7,295 bases of DNA, taken from JAXHUE01 sp034189655 (GTDB lineage: Bacteria > Chloroflexota > Dehalococcoidia > E44-bin15). Within the stretch, counting starts at the first letter, position 1, and each line of letters starts with the position of its first letter. Below, in pieces: positions 1-5,718 of the stretch. The notes beneath the pieces are model-generated. The model saw only the letters and a program-made list of their open reading frames with translations. It was not told where the DNA came from and did no database searches. The position numbers and the translations under genes are program-made. The stretch is from NCBI GenBank assembly GCA_034189655.1, contig JAXHUE010000044.1, forward strand, positions 1 to 7,295, given 5' to 3'.

Positions 1-7
1 CCTTTAA

Positions 8-13
8 CCTCCT
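8..13 (-). promoter_or_regulatory. Ribosome binding site of a gene starting just beyond the left edge
   Basis: Read on the minus strand, AGGAGG is followed by TTAAAGG up to the window edge. The spacing means a start codon should lie within the next few bases outside the window. Together with the promoter at 74-103 this shows that a leftward gene begins here, though none of its coding sequence is visible. Confidence 0.7.
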
Positions 14-19
14 CTCTTC

Positions 20-47
20 GGCCGGGGCCATCTGGTGGCCCGGGGCC
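20..47 (-). other. GC-rich hairpin in the leader of the leftward gene
   Basis: GGGCCA (25-30) pairs with TGGCCC (36-41) around a five-base loop. After a small internal loop, GGCC (20-23) pairs with GGCC (44-47). The hairpin lies between the promoter at 74-103 and the ribosome binding site at 8-13, so it is in the 5' untranslated RNA. It could be an mRNA-stabilising or attenuating structure. There is no U-run after it, so a simple intrinsic terminator is unlikely. Confidence 0.5.
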
Positions 48-73
48 TGGGTAGCTGCCCTGAAGGCAGGCAA

Positions 74-103
74 AGGATAGAACATATGTGCTGCTGCTGT
101 CAA
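74..103 (-). promoter_or_regulatory. Leftward sigma-70 promoter with embedded LexA-like (SOS) box
   Basis: On the minus strand, TTGACA (98-103) is followed by an 18-base spacer and TATCCT (74-79). The spacer contains the near-palindrome AGAACATATGTGCT (79-92 on the plus strand), which differs by one core base from the Gram-positive LexA/DinR operator core GAAC-N4-GTTC. The same arrangement recurs at 6025-6054. Binding there would block RNA polymerase, so the gene off the left edge may be damage-inducible. The promoter is read directly from the sequence; LexA control is inferred. Confidence 0.6.
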
Positions 104-136
104 GGGAGGGATGGCACGGGGAAGGGACTGCTGTAA

Positions 137-165
137 TTGACACTTGGTAGGAAGATGAATACAAT
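137..165 (+). promoter_or_regulatory. Near-consensus sigma-70 promoter for the DUF6941-like gene
   Basis: TTGACA (137-142), a 17-base spacer and TACAAT (160-165) match the sigma-70 consensus at 11 of 12 positions with optimal spacing. Transcription should begin near 172, leaving a leader of about 67 bases before the GTG at 239. The leader carries a direct repeat of TGCGAAAT (183-190 and 220-227), whose role is unknown. It is the strongest-looking promoter in the window and suggests high constitutive expression unless an unseen repressor acts. Confidence 0.75.
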
Positions 166-238
166 CAGTTAATGAAAAGAGGTGCGAAATAGTGATGTAA
201 TAATTCACCAATGACGTATTGCGAAATGGAGGTGAGCG

Positions 239-736
239 GTGACGGGTGACATGCCATTCGCGAGGGGGCCATACCTGCTGGATGCGTGTATTTGTGAAAA
301 AGTACTGGAAGAGAAGGATGGGGTAAAATCGGCCATTCGTATGATAGATAGGCTGATGCATACTGTTGCAAGCCCTGCACCCCCCCATGAGATGGAGCCA
401 TTTGAGCATGCATTTGCTATACTGATAAGGCTGAAATCTGGGAATATCCGGGGTTCGCGGCCTCTTGAGATAAAGCTGGTGAAGCCCTCTAGCGAGATAT
501 CAACCCTTTTCAGACAGACGATATACTTTGAGGGCGAAGATGATAGGGGGATTGATATAGTAGTGAATATGAGGATGCGTTTCGAGCTTACTGGACTATA
601 TTGGTTCCAAATACATCTAGATGATATGCCAATAACCCAGATACCGTTAAGGGTTATCTACATACCACGGGTTAAGCAAGTACCAGGTGAACGCGGACAT
701 TCTCGGCCGGATCAGGGATCACCACGTGATTCCTGA
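239..736 (+). CDS. DUF6941-like protein of unknown function
   Basis: The 165-residue product begins with a core of the type seen in DUF6941 proteins: a hydrophobic strand, ACICEKVLEEKDG at residues 16-28, then SAIRMIDRL at 31-39. A beta-rich C-terminal half ends with GLYWFQIHLDDMPITQIPLRV (119-139), again typical of these small, probably beta-sandwich proteins. No catalytic motif is visible and the family has no agreed function. The GTG at 239 is chosen because GGAGGT ends five bases before it; the ATG at 251 is the alternative but is poorly spaced. The last 20 or so residues are polar and overlap the 3' end of the opposing gene at 672-1037, so they may be a late extension. Base composition is AT-richer than the phage operon, and a strong promoter lies upstream. 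The family call rests on recognition by eye. Confidence 0.7.
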   Translation: MTGDMPFARGPYLLDACICEKVLEEKDGVKSAIRMIDRLMHTVASPAPPHEMEPFEHAFAILIRLKSGNIRGSRPLEIKLVKPSSEISTLFRQTIYFEGEDDRGIDIVVNMRMRFELTGLYWFQIHLDDMPITQIPLRVIYIPRVKQVPGERGHSRPDQGSPRDS

Positions 737-1037
737 TAGTATTAACAGCAGCTGTAGCGGCGATCGTGGCGGTAGGCTTATCATCGTAGATGGTCTCGAC
801 AACGGTGTTTTCTTGACTGAGATAGCCCTGTAAGCGGTCTCTGATAGTGTTTTCATCTATTATGGCTTCGCTAAGCTGAATAAGGTCGGCATCCAGGTCA
901 TTCGCTATTTGAATGGCGGCTTTATTGCCCGAATCCAAGAGTGATTGAAGGTTCGACAGCAACCAAACCTCCAGTTCATGAAGGGTACAATAGCCGTTCA
1001 AATAAAGCTGTATATTATTCAGGAGTTCTCTATCCAT
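672..1037 (-). CDS. Unrecognised acidic small protein, divergent partner
   Basis: A 121-residue, mostly alpha-helical, acidic protein that I cannot assign to a named family. Residues 4-75 read as a string of helices, with LYLNGYCTLHELEVWLL (11-27), a long acidic amphipathic helix around 40-62 and a basic/acidic stretch to 75. The tail is Ala/Thr-rich and then hydrophobic. No signal peptide or membrane segment is visible. The start is well supported: GGAGGT sits six bases before the ATG. That ATG is the reverse complement of CAT at 1035-1037 and overlaps the ATG of the plus-strand gene at 1036. The 3' end overlaps the DUF6941-like gene by 65 bp tail to tail. This arrangement implies the three genes constrain one another's expression. 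The helix pattern around 4-75 gives an impression of a regulatory or antitoxin-like partner, but that is only a guess. Confidence 0.65.
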   Translation of the reverse strand: MDRELLNNIQLYLNGYCTLHELEVWLLSNLQSLLDSGNKAAIQIANDLDADLIQLSEAIIDENTIRDRLQGYLSQENTVVETIYDDKPTATIAATAAVNTIRNHVVIPDPAENVRVHLVLA

Positions 1038-1038
1038 G
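1035..1038. promoter_or_regulatory. Shared CATG: overlapping divergent start codons
   Basis: The tetranucleotide CATG contains both initiation codons: positions 1035-1037 for the minus-strand gene and 1036-1038 for the plus-strand gene. The ribosome binding site of each gene lies inside the coding region of the other: GGAGGT on the minus strand near 1044-1049, and AGGAG on the plus strand at 1021-1025. Any promoter for either gene must therefore lie within its neighbour, so the two transcripts are antisense to each other at their 5' ends. Confidence 0.6.
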
Positions 1039-1359
1039 ACAGAACCTCCGCAAAGAAACCGCGTAATATCTATTTCCTCAGATAGTATGCGCAGAATTTA
1101 CAATAAAAGTCAATATCCGGATATGATAGCACGCACATCTTTGACACGAGAGTATTTACGCGACTCTCACCTGAAGAATCCCAAGGATTACCAAGGGCCG
1201 TACTGTACGCGTAGTCAAACTATTCGCTATTATGATGCAAATGGCCAGTGGGTCTTGGAAGCACACCAGTATCTAAGACCTGATGGTACTCTAGGGGCAA
1301 GTGGCAGGCAGGACCCTAAGAGGTTAAGGATAGGTAGTACCATTTACATAACGGAATAG
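1036..1359 (+). CDS. Unrecognised small basic protein with YDANGQ / RPDGTLGASGRxDPKRL motif
   Basis: A 107-residue protein. Its C-terminal half is the informative part: RYYDANGQWVLEAHQYLRPDG (64-84) followed by TLGASGRQDPKRL (85-97). This looks like a compact conserved fold with glycine turns and a conserved basic/proline segment. I recall similar short proteins in bacterial genomes without a named function. The N-terminal 60 residues are basic and helical. The start is ATG at 1036 with AGGAG ten bases upstream (1021-1025), inside the opposing gene. The start codon overlaps that of the minus-strand gene. The gene stops seven bases before the stop codon of the portal gene, which converges on it. 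No catalytic signature is visible, and function is unknown. A binding or nuclease-inhibitor role would be speculation. Confidence 0.65.
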   Translation: MTEPPQRNRVISISSDSMRRIYNKSQYPDMIARTSLTREYLRDSHLKNPKDYQGPYCTRSQTIRYYDANGQWVLEAHQYLRPDGTLGASGRQDPKRLRIGSTIYITE

Positions 1360-1366
1360 AACGTCC

Positions 1367-2653
1367 TCACTCTTCTTGCATCCGCTTCAGCTCCTCATCT
1401 GGGTTTTCGATGCCCAGCTCGGCCATGGCGCGGCGCCGGCTGTGGAGACCGGCCTCCACCAGCACCTGCTCATCGTGCACCAGCCGGCTGCGGTCGGGGG
1501 GAAGCACCGGGCCCCACTCGATGCGGGGGCGGCACGGCAGATAGCGCTCCCCTCCCTTCTGCTCCAGGATGCTCAAGATCATCTCGGCGCGCCGGCAGTA
1601 GGCAGCACTCCTTATGAGCTGCTTGCGGCGTACCTTCTGCACGATGGGGTGCAGCTCCATCTCCAGCGCCACCCCGGACAGGCCCTGGCGGTTGTCACCG
1701 AAGGCGGTGCGCGGTGACTCGGACAGGTCGTGCAGGGCGCGGAACAGGCAGTCGATGTAGTCGATGTGGTGGCGCACGCCTCCCCCCTGCAGCAGGTCGA
1801 GCAGGTAGGCGCGCGCCCGCTCCGGCAGCTCCCACACCGCGCCGGGCTGGACGGCGATGTCCTCGGCCTGCTCTACGTTCTCCAGCACGGCGATGGGGTT
1901 GCCCGAGAGCTCGATGATGGTGGAGAGGTGGGACAGGGCGCGGTTGAGCTCGCGCGACGGCTCCCTGATGGCCTCGATGTCCGATACCCCCCAGAACTGC
2001 TTGGGCTCGCGCAGGTTGGGGTAGATGACGAAGGGGATGAAGCCGTAGGGGTTGCGCCGGTCCTCGACCTGGGCCTCGTCGATCCAGAGCTGGAAGCGGT
2101 CGACAGTCCACACCTCCAGGATGGTGGCCTCCTCTGCGGCGATGGACACCCCGTAGAGCAGCGAGGCCTCATCGGCGGAGAGCGTGTAGCGACTGGCTAT
2201 GCGCCATATGCGGTTGACATCGTCGCCCAGCCACCAGGCGAACACCCCCTGAACGTCGGGGGCCGAGACCCGCACCCGCTGCTCCGAGCTGTCCCAGGTC
2301 ACCTTGAAGCAGCCGTCGCCGAGGATGGCGGCATCGAGCTCGGTGTCGAAGTCGAGCTGGACCAGGTTGTTGCGGCGGTATACATCGCGCAGGGCATGCT
2401 GGGCGCGCTGCGCTCGCTCGCGGGCCGAGTCGCTGCTGTCGTCGGCATCGACGTAGATGAGCACCCCGCCCATCAGGTACGAGGTCACCTTCTCCACGAA
2501 GGCCTTGGCATAGTTGAGGGTGAGGCGCCGCTCGCCGCGGCGGGGGCCCTCCCGCCACTGGGTGCCTCGGTAGAACTCCAGGTTCTCGCGGTAGGCCTGG
2601 AGGCGTGGGCCGTCCATGCGGGCCACCTGCTGGGGCAGGGTCAGTTGCTTCAT
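1367..2653 (-). CDS. Phage portal protein, SPP1 Gp6-like family
   Basis: Portal subunit, expected to form the ring at a capsid vertex through which terminase pumps DNA. At 428 residues it is slightly short for the SPP1 Gp6-like family, which usually runs 430-500. Visible family features are the N-terminal FYRGTQW (27-33), NYAKAFVEKVTSYLMG (47-62), NPYGFIPFV (201-209) and the late GLSGVALEMELHPIVQKVRRK segment (324-344). The protein ends with HSRRRAMAELGIENPDEELKRM (404-425), the usual C-terminal pattern, so it seems full length. Its ATG overlaps the TGA of the upstream HTH gene (ATGA) behind AAGGAGGAG, a classic sign of translational coupling. It is the last gene of the packaging operon. Directly downstream lies a converging, AT-richer gene instead of the expected head morphogenesis and capsid genes. 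Confidence 0.9.
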   Translation of the reverse strand: MKQLTLPQQVARMDGPRLQAYRENLEFYRGTQWREGPRRGERRLTLNYAKAFVEKVTSYLMGGVLIYVDADDSSDSARERAQRAQHALRDVYRRNNLVQLDFDTELDAAILGDGCFKVTWDSSEQRVRVSAPDVQGVFAWWLGDDVNRIWRIASRYTLSADEASLLYGVSIAAEEATILEVWTVDRFQLWIDEAQVEDRRNPYGFIPFVIYPNLREPKQFWGVSDIEAIREPSRELNRALSHLSTIIELSGNPIAVLENVEQAEDIAVQPGAVWELPERARAYLLDLLQGGGVRHHIDYIDCLFRALHDLSESPRTAFGDNRQGLSGVALEMELHPIVQKVRRKQLIRSAAYCRRAEMILSILEQKGGERYLPCRPRIEWGPVLPPDRSRLVHDEQVLVEAGLHSRRRAMAELGIENPDEELKRMQEE

Positions 2654-2928
2654 GGCTCCTCCTTCTTGCTCGCGGCCACCGGCTCTCTGCGGGCCGCGGC
2701 GATGGCGCGGTAGGCCGTCCTCTTGCTCACGCCGAACAGCGCGGCGAGCGCCTCTGCGGAGAGGCCCTCGCTCCTGTGCCGGCGCACTATCTCCTGGTTG
2801 CGCTCATCACGGGCTACCTGCAACCCGCTGGGGTCGTCGTAGCGGCAGCGGGGCAGCGGGCAGCGCAGGCACGAGGGGAACAGCTCGCAGCCCTCATCCA
2901 TGTACTCGAAGCGCTCCAGGTCGTCCAT
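2650..2928 (-). CDS. Cys-rich helix-turn-helix protein between terminase and portal
   Basis: A 92-residue protein with two parts. The N-terminal part carries four cysteines at about 14, 20, 23 and 28 (C-x6-C-x2-C-x4-C, within GCELFPSCLRCPLPRCRYD), which could bind a metal. The C-terminal part, SAEALAALFGVSKRTAYRAIAAARR (57-81), is a helix-turn-helix of the resolvase/sigma-70 region 4 type. The start at 2928 is preferred over the upstream ATG at 2958 because AGGGAG lies five bases before it and it follows the terminase stop by one base (TGAGATG). Its stop overlaps the portal start. Position and DNA-binding fold suggest a packaging-site recognition protein (terminase small subunit-like) or an operon regulator. 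Small subunits usually precede the large one, so this order is unusual. Function is inferred from context. Confidence 0.75.
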   Translation of the reverse strand: MDDLERFEYMDEGCELFPSCLRCPLPRCRYDDPSGLQVARDERNQEIVRRHRSEGLSAEALAALFGVSKRTAYRAIAAARREPVAASKKEEP

Positions 2929-2929
2929 C

Positions 2930-4315
2930 TCATCTCCCTGCGGCGCGGCTCCGCGCACTGCGCGGGCGGTAGGATGCCGCCTCCACGAGCAGCGCCAGGC
3001 TCATCAGGAAGTCGTCGTGGCCCTCCTGGGGGTCGACGAAGAAGCTCAAGGTCTGGCTGGGTCGGTAGACGCTCCGCGCCCGCTCTGCCTGGTGCCAGAA
3101 CTGGCGGCACTCCTCGGAGCCGTCGGCGGCATACATCTTCACCCGCCCGGAGTTGATGGCGGCTATGAGCTGGAAGCCCAGCCGCGACTTGCTCTGCTGG
3201 GTGAAGATGAAGGGCTCCACTACCCCCCGCCCCAGCGACCGCCCCAGGAAGCTGGCCACCCCGGCACCGACGCCGGTGGCGTCTACCACCACGCGGCGAC
3301 ACCCCCAGGTGTCCCCCAGGAGCTGGACCAGCTCGCGGTAGAGGTCGGGGTGAGGTGTCCCCGTCCACCAGCGGTGCTCCACTATGCTCACCCGGGGCTC
3401 GCCGTCGATATCGCTGGTCGCGGAGAGGTCGAGCTCGGCGATGGTGACCACGGTGGAGTCCTGCCTCGGCTTGGAGGCGCGCAAGAGCGCGTCCTGGGCA
3501 TCCTCGCACTCCCCGGCAAGGTCGACGCCGGCGATGTAGAGGCGCCCTGCCTGGGGATGGTGGTGGCGGGGGTGACCCCCCTGGAGCTGCCCCCGCTGGC
3601 CGCTGCTCAAGAAGTTTCCCCCGCCGTGGATGGGCTTTAGGCAGTACTGCGTCTGGAACAGGGGGTGGCCCTCCCCCAGGCGCGCCCGCTCCCCCTCTAC
3701 GTAGCGACGGTAGTCGGGGCAGTGGCGGGCTACCTCCTCCCAGTCGAAGCGGAAGTGGCGCCTTATCCCGTCGCTCCGCTCCCGCTCCAGGTTCTCTCGC
3801 TTCACCTCTTCCAGCAGCGTGGAGTCGTCCCAGGTGGTGCCGTACAGCACCGAGGTCACGTTGGTGGTGGCCCCCATGGGGCGGAACTCCTTGGAGTACT
3901 TCTCCCTGGCCACGTCCTGGCTCTCGTCTATCTCCAGGAGGATGTGCGCCGTGGCCCCCACCACGTGGCTTGAGCGGTCGGCACTGAAGAATAGCTGGCG
4001 GGCAGCGCCCAGCCGCACCATGTAGCCGTGCTCTGGCACCCAGAATGGGCCCAGGCCGGCATCGTTCAAGCGCTCTTTCAAGCGGGTCATGCTCACCACG
4101 GTCTGCGGCCGATAGGTGGGGGCGCACTTCACCAGGTTGCCCCCTCGGCCCATGAACAGGGACAGAAGGAGCACCTCAAGCTGGGCCGAGAGCTCGTTCT
4201 TGCCCCCCTGGCGGGCGATCTCTACGGAGAAGGTGAGGCCTTTGCGCTGGAGCACGCTCTCCACAATCGCTCTCCCTATCTCTGCCTGGTACGGCCTTAG
4301 CCTCTGTGATATCAT
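2930..4315 (-). CDS. terL: Phage terminase large subunit (packaging ATPase/nuclease)
   Basis: DNA-packaging motor and headful or cos nuclease, 461 residues, apparently intact. The N-terminal ATPase shows a deviant Walker A, ARQGGKNE at 34-41, the Walker B strand ILLEIDE at 125-131 with acidic D130/E131, and the coupling motif YGTTW at 158-162. The C-terminal RNase H-like nuclease keeps its acidic residues: D265 in GVDLAGE, D345 in VVVDATG, and D434/D435 in GHDDFLMSLAL. The 228-260 linker is Gly/His/Gln-rich. The start has GGGGTGA just upstream and lies three bases after the stop of the preceding gene. The next gene starts one base after its own stop. It would act with the portal encoded two genes downstream. 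All catalytic residues are present, so the enzyme could be functional even if the prophage is incomplete. SPP1/Terminase-like family membership is certain at superfamily level. Confidence 0.93.
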   Translation of the reverse strand: MISQRLRPYQAEIGRAIVESVLQRKGLTFSVEIARQGGKNELSAQLEVLLLSLFMGRGGNLVKCAPTYRPQTVVSMTRLKERLNDAGLGPFWVPEHGYMVRLGAARQLFFSADRSSHVVGATAHILLEIDESQDVAREKYSKEFRPMGATTNVTSVLYGTTWDDSTLLEEVKRENLERERSDGIRRHFRFDWEEVARHCPDYRRYVEGERARLGEGHPLFQTQYCLKPIHGGGNFLSSGQRGQLQGGHPRHHHPQAGRLYIAGVDLAGECEDAQDALLRASKPRQDSTVVTIAELDLSATSDIDGEPRVSIVEHRWWTGTPHPDLYRELVQLLGDTWGCRRVVVDATGVGAGVASFLGRSLGRGVVEPFIFTQQSKSRLGFQLIAAINSGRVKMYAADGSEECRQFWHQAERARSVYRPSQTLSFFVDPQEGHDDFLMSLALLVEAASYRPRSARSRAAGR

Positions 4316-4318
4316 GGC

Positions 4319-4729
4319 TCACCCCAGCAGCCGCACAACTACCTCGACCACTACCGCCGCAACGACGAGGAAGATGAGCCCGTTTATCCGCCCTTTGATC
4401 TCGCGCACGGCTTCCTCTAGCTGCCGCTGCCGCTCTTCGACCACGGCTCCAAAGGGGCAGCCGGGGGCCATCTCCACGGGGGCGCCTCTCTCACCTCTGG
4501 CCGCGCTTCCTCGTGGGGCCAGGAAAAGCCCTCTCATCCTCTCCCCCAGTTTTTTCGACCTCTCATCGCTCATCGTCTGTCTGCCATCGTTTGCTGGTCT
4601 TGGTTGGGTGTCTGCGCCGTGAGCACGTTTTTTCGACCCCTCGTCGCTCATCGTCTGTCTGCCATCGTTTGCTGGTCTTGGTTGGGTGTCTACGCCGTGA
4701 GCACGTTGTTTCGACCTCTCATCGCTCAT
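4319..4729 (-). CDS. Small coiled-coil/TM phage protein with 26-residue N-terminal repeats
   Basis: A 136-residue protein with three blocks. Residues 1-52 are two near-identical 26-residue repeats beginning MSDE(R/G)SK and ending PANDGRQT; the first residues of a third follow at 53-60. Residues 61-95 are basic then Gly/Ala-rich, with a CPFG motif at 91-94. Residues 96-115 form a charged amphipathic helix, and 117-135 are a hydrophobic membrane helix ending RLLG. The CPF-helix-TM layout resembles small phage proteins related to XhlA or holin accessory proteins, found near packaging or lysis genes. The start at 4729 lies 25 bases after the upstream stop. Each repeat carries its own in-frame ATG, and starts at 4651 or 4573 (84 residues) are equally possible; none has a strong ribosome binding site. 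The membrane segment is clear; the role is inferred. Confidence 0.65.
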   Translation of the reverse strand: MSDERSKQRAHGVDTQPRPANDGRQTMSDEGSKKRAHGADTQPRPANDGRQTMSDERSKKLGERMRGLFLAPRGSAARGERGAPVEMAPGCPFGAVVEERQRQLEEAVREIKGRINGLIFLVVAAVVVEVVVRLLG

Positions 4730-4741
4730 CGTCTATCTGCC
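4550..4741 (-). repeat. 78-bp tandem repeat, about 2.5 copies
   Basis: Two full units (4550-4627 and 4628-4705) and a 36-base partial unit (4706-4741) differ at only a few positions. Because 78 is divisible by three, the repeats keep one reading frame and add 26 residues per copy to the overlapping gene. Each unit contains an ATG for the same frame at 4573, 4651 and 4729. Such near-identical tandem units commonly change copy number by slippage or recombination. Confidence 0.85.
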
Positions 4742-4754
4742 CCGTCGGCAAAAG

Positions 4755-5120
4755 TCATAGCGATACCTCGGTATCGAACAGGGCGGCCCCGACCTCCTTG
4801 AGCACCCCGTCGATGGCCTGGGCCAGGTTGTCCTGGGACTTCCGCGACAGCCGATAGCGGGCAGCGACCGCCTTCACCAGCAGGTCGATGCCCCGCATGA
4901 GCAGCGGCAGGTTCTCCGGGTGCTCGGCCAGGGCGGTGGCCAGCTTCACCCTGAGCAGCGCGATCTCCTGGTCCAGCCCCTCTATCTCCATGGCCTGGGG
5001 CAGGAGCACGCGCTCTGCCTCGCCCAGTGCCTGCTTATAGAAGCTGTTGTCGGCAGCGGGGGTCGCCCTGCGCCCCCTCTTTCGCGGCGAGGTACTGGCG
5101 CGCTTCTGTTGCGGCGTCAT
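4755..5120 (-). CDS. Basic-tailed helical phage-operon protein, unknown function
   Basis: A 121-residue protein, not assigned to a named family. Residues 1-24 are basic and disordered (QQKRASTSPRKRGRR). The rest is helical: EAERVLLPQAMEIEGLDQEIALLRVKL (34-60) and PLLMRGIDLLVKAVAARYRLS (72-92), with an acidic tail. The basic tail and helix bundle would suit DNA contact. It comes two genes before terL, where a terminase small subunit is often found, so a packaging-site recognition role is a reasonable inference. The ATG at 5120 is chosen over the upstream frame extension to 5213: GGGGAG sits six bases before it and it starts one base after the preceding stop (TGA-C-ATG). A perfect inverted repeat, CGATACC-TC-GGTATCG (4761-4776), covers its last codons. 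Confidence 0.7.
   Translation of the reverse strand: MTPQQKRASTSPRKRGRRATPAADNSFYKQALGEAERVLLPQAMEIEGLDQEIALLRVKLATALAEHPENLPLLMRGIDLLVKAVAARYRLSRKSQDNLAQAIDGVLKEVGAALFDTEVSL
4761..4776. other. Small perfect inverted repeat at the end of a coding region
   Basis: CGATACC and GGTATCG flank two bases, giving seven paired positions per strand. It lies just before the stop codon of the 121-residue gene. A two-base loop is too tight for a stable RNA hairpin at full length, so it is more plausibly a protein-binding palindrome or chance. No U-run follows. Confidence 0.35.
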
Positions 5121-5121
5121 G

Positions 5122-5280
5122 TCACTCTCCCCTGGCCTCATCCTGGGGTGAGAGGACATCGATGAGCCCCTCCACGGAGTCGGCGGGGAGCTGGGACAGG
5201 GCCTGCACCGCACCGAGCAAGAGGCACAGCGCTACCAGTTCCCACCTTCGCTGGGCGATGGCCGTATCAAGGGCGCTCAT
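5122..5280 (-). CDS. 52-residue first gene of the packaging operon, unknown function
   Basis: A very short protein with RRWELVALCLLLGAVQALSQLP at residues 11-32, an amphipathic-to-hydrophobic helix, and a second helix SVEGLIDVLS (35-44). The hydrophobic stretch LVALCLLLGAV could be a short membrane segment or the core of a small helical hairpin. The start at 5280 is preferred over an in-frame extension to 5337 because GGAGG lies five bases upstream and the extension runs into repeat DNA. Its stop is one base from the start of the next gene, so it leads the six-gene operon. I recognise similar short proteins only by appearance in Chloroflexota-type phage clusters; no function is known. Confidence 0.6.
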   Translation of the reverse strand: MSALDTAIAQRRWELVALCLLLGAVQALSQLPADSVEGLIDVLSPQDEARGE

Positions 5281-5320
5281 GGCTCCCTCCTTGTCTGTGG
5301 ATGGGTATCGATAGAGTGCA

Positions 5321-5718
5321 TAGGTGCCGGCAGGCAAGTGCCGTATCTAGAACGTATCGACGACCGGAATTCACTGCCGCGCTCCGAAAAACCCTCGATG
5401 AGTATGCCGGCAGGCGAGTGCCGTATCTAGAATGTATCGACGACCGGCCATTCACTGCCTCGCTCCGAAAAACCCTTGATGAGTATGCCGGCAGGCAAGT
5501 GCCGTATCTAGGATGTATCGACGACTGGCCATTCACTGCCTCGCTCCGAAAAACCCTTGATGAGTATGCCGGCAGGCAAGTGCCGTATCTGGAATGTATC
5601 GACGGCCGACCATTCACTGCCGCGCTCCGAAAAACCCTCGCACTATATATGTGCAGGAGAATGCCATATCTAGAACGTATCGACGACCGGCCATTCACTG
5701 CCTCGCTCCGAAAAACCG
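5321..5718 (-). repeat. Left array: five tandem ~81-bp repeat units, leftward
   Basis: Five units with anchors GCTCCGAAAAA at 5381, 5462, 5543, 5624 and 5705, spaced exactly 81 bases. Read on the minus strand each unit begins GGTTTTTCGGAGCGAGGCA, passes through CTAGATACGGCA and ends with TGCCGGCATACTCATC. Units 2-4 are closest to one another; the rightmost is diverged in its outer part. The last unit supplies the end of the membrane protein gene. Since 81 is divisible by three, long frames stay open on both strands, but they show no gene-like features. The array fills the upstream region of the packaging operon, so that operon's promoter must lie within or next to it; I see no convincing one. 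Confidence 0.9.

Noticed and set aside
165..413. Minus-strand 82-codon frame over the DUF6941-like gene
   Set aside because: No ribosome binding site or domain. It overlaps the well-supported plus-strand gene and its promoter.
970..1018. Promoter for the plus-strand gene at 1036
   Set aside because: TATATT at 1011-1016 resembles a -10, but no acceptable -35 lies at the right distance, so I do not list it.
1730..2713. Long plus-strand open frame opposite the portal gene
   Set aside because: It is the antisense shadow of a GC-rich gene with clear family motifs. Its translation is low-complexity Gly/Ala/Val/Leu-rich and has no ribosome binding site of note.
2900..3640. Plus-strand open frame opposite the terminase
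   Set aside because: Antisense shadow in GC-rich coding sequence, with no recognisable domain.
2814..4127. Minus-strand open frame of 437 codons overlapping the terminase
   Set aside because: It is a second frame of the terminase gene. The product is Pro/Arg/Gly-rich with no motif, while the other frame has all terminase motifs.
5122..5337. Longer versions of the 52- and 121-residue genes (starts at 5337 and 5213)
   Set aside because: The extensions run into repeat DNA or the neighbouring gene. The shorter starts have well-spaced ribosome binding sites and tight coupling.
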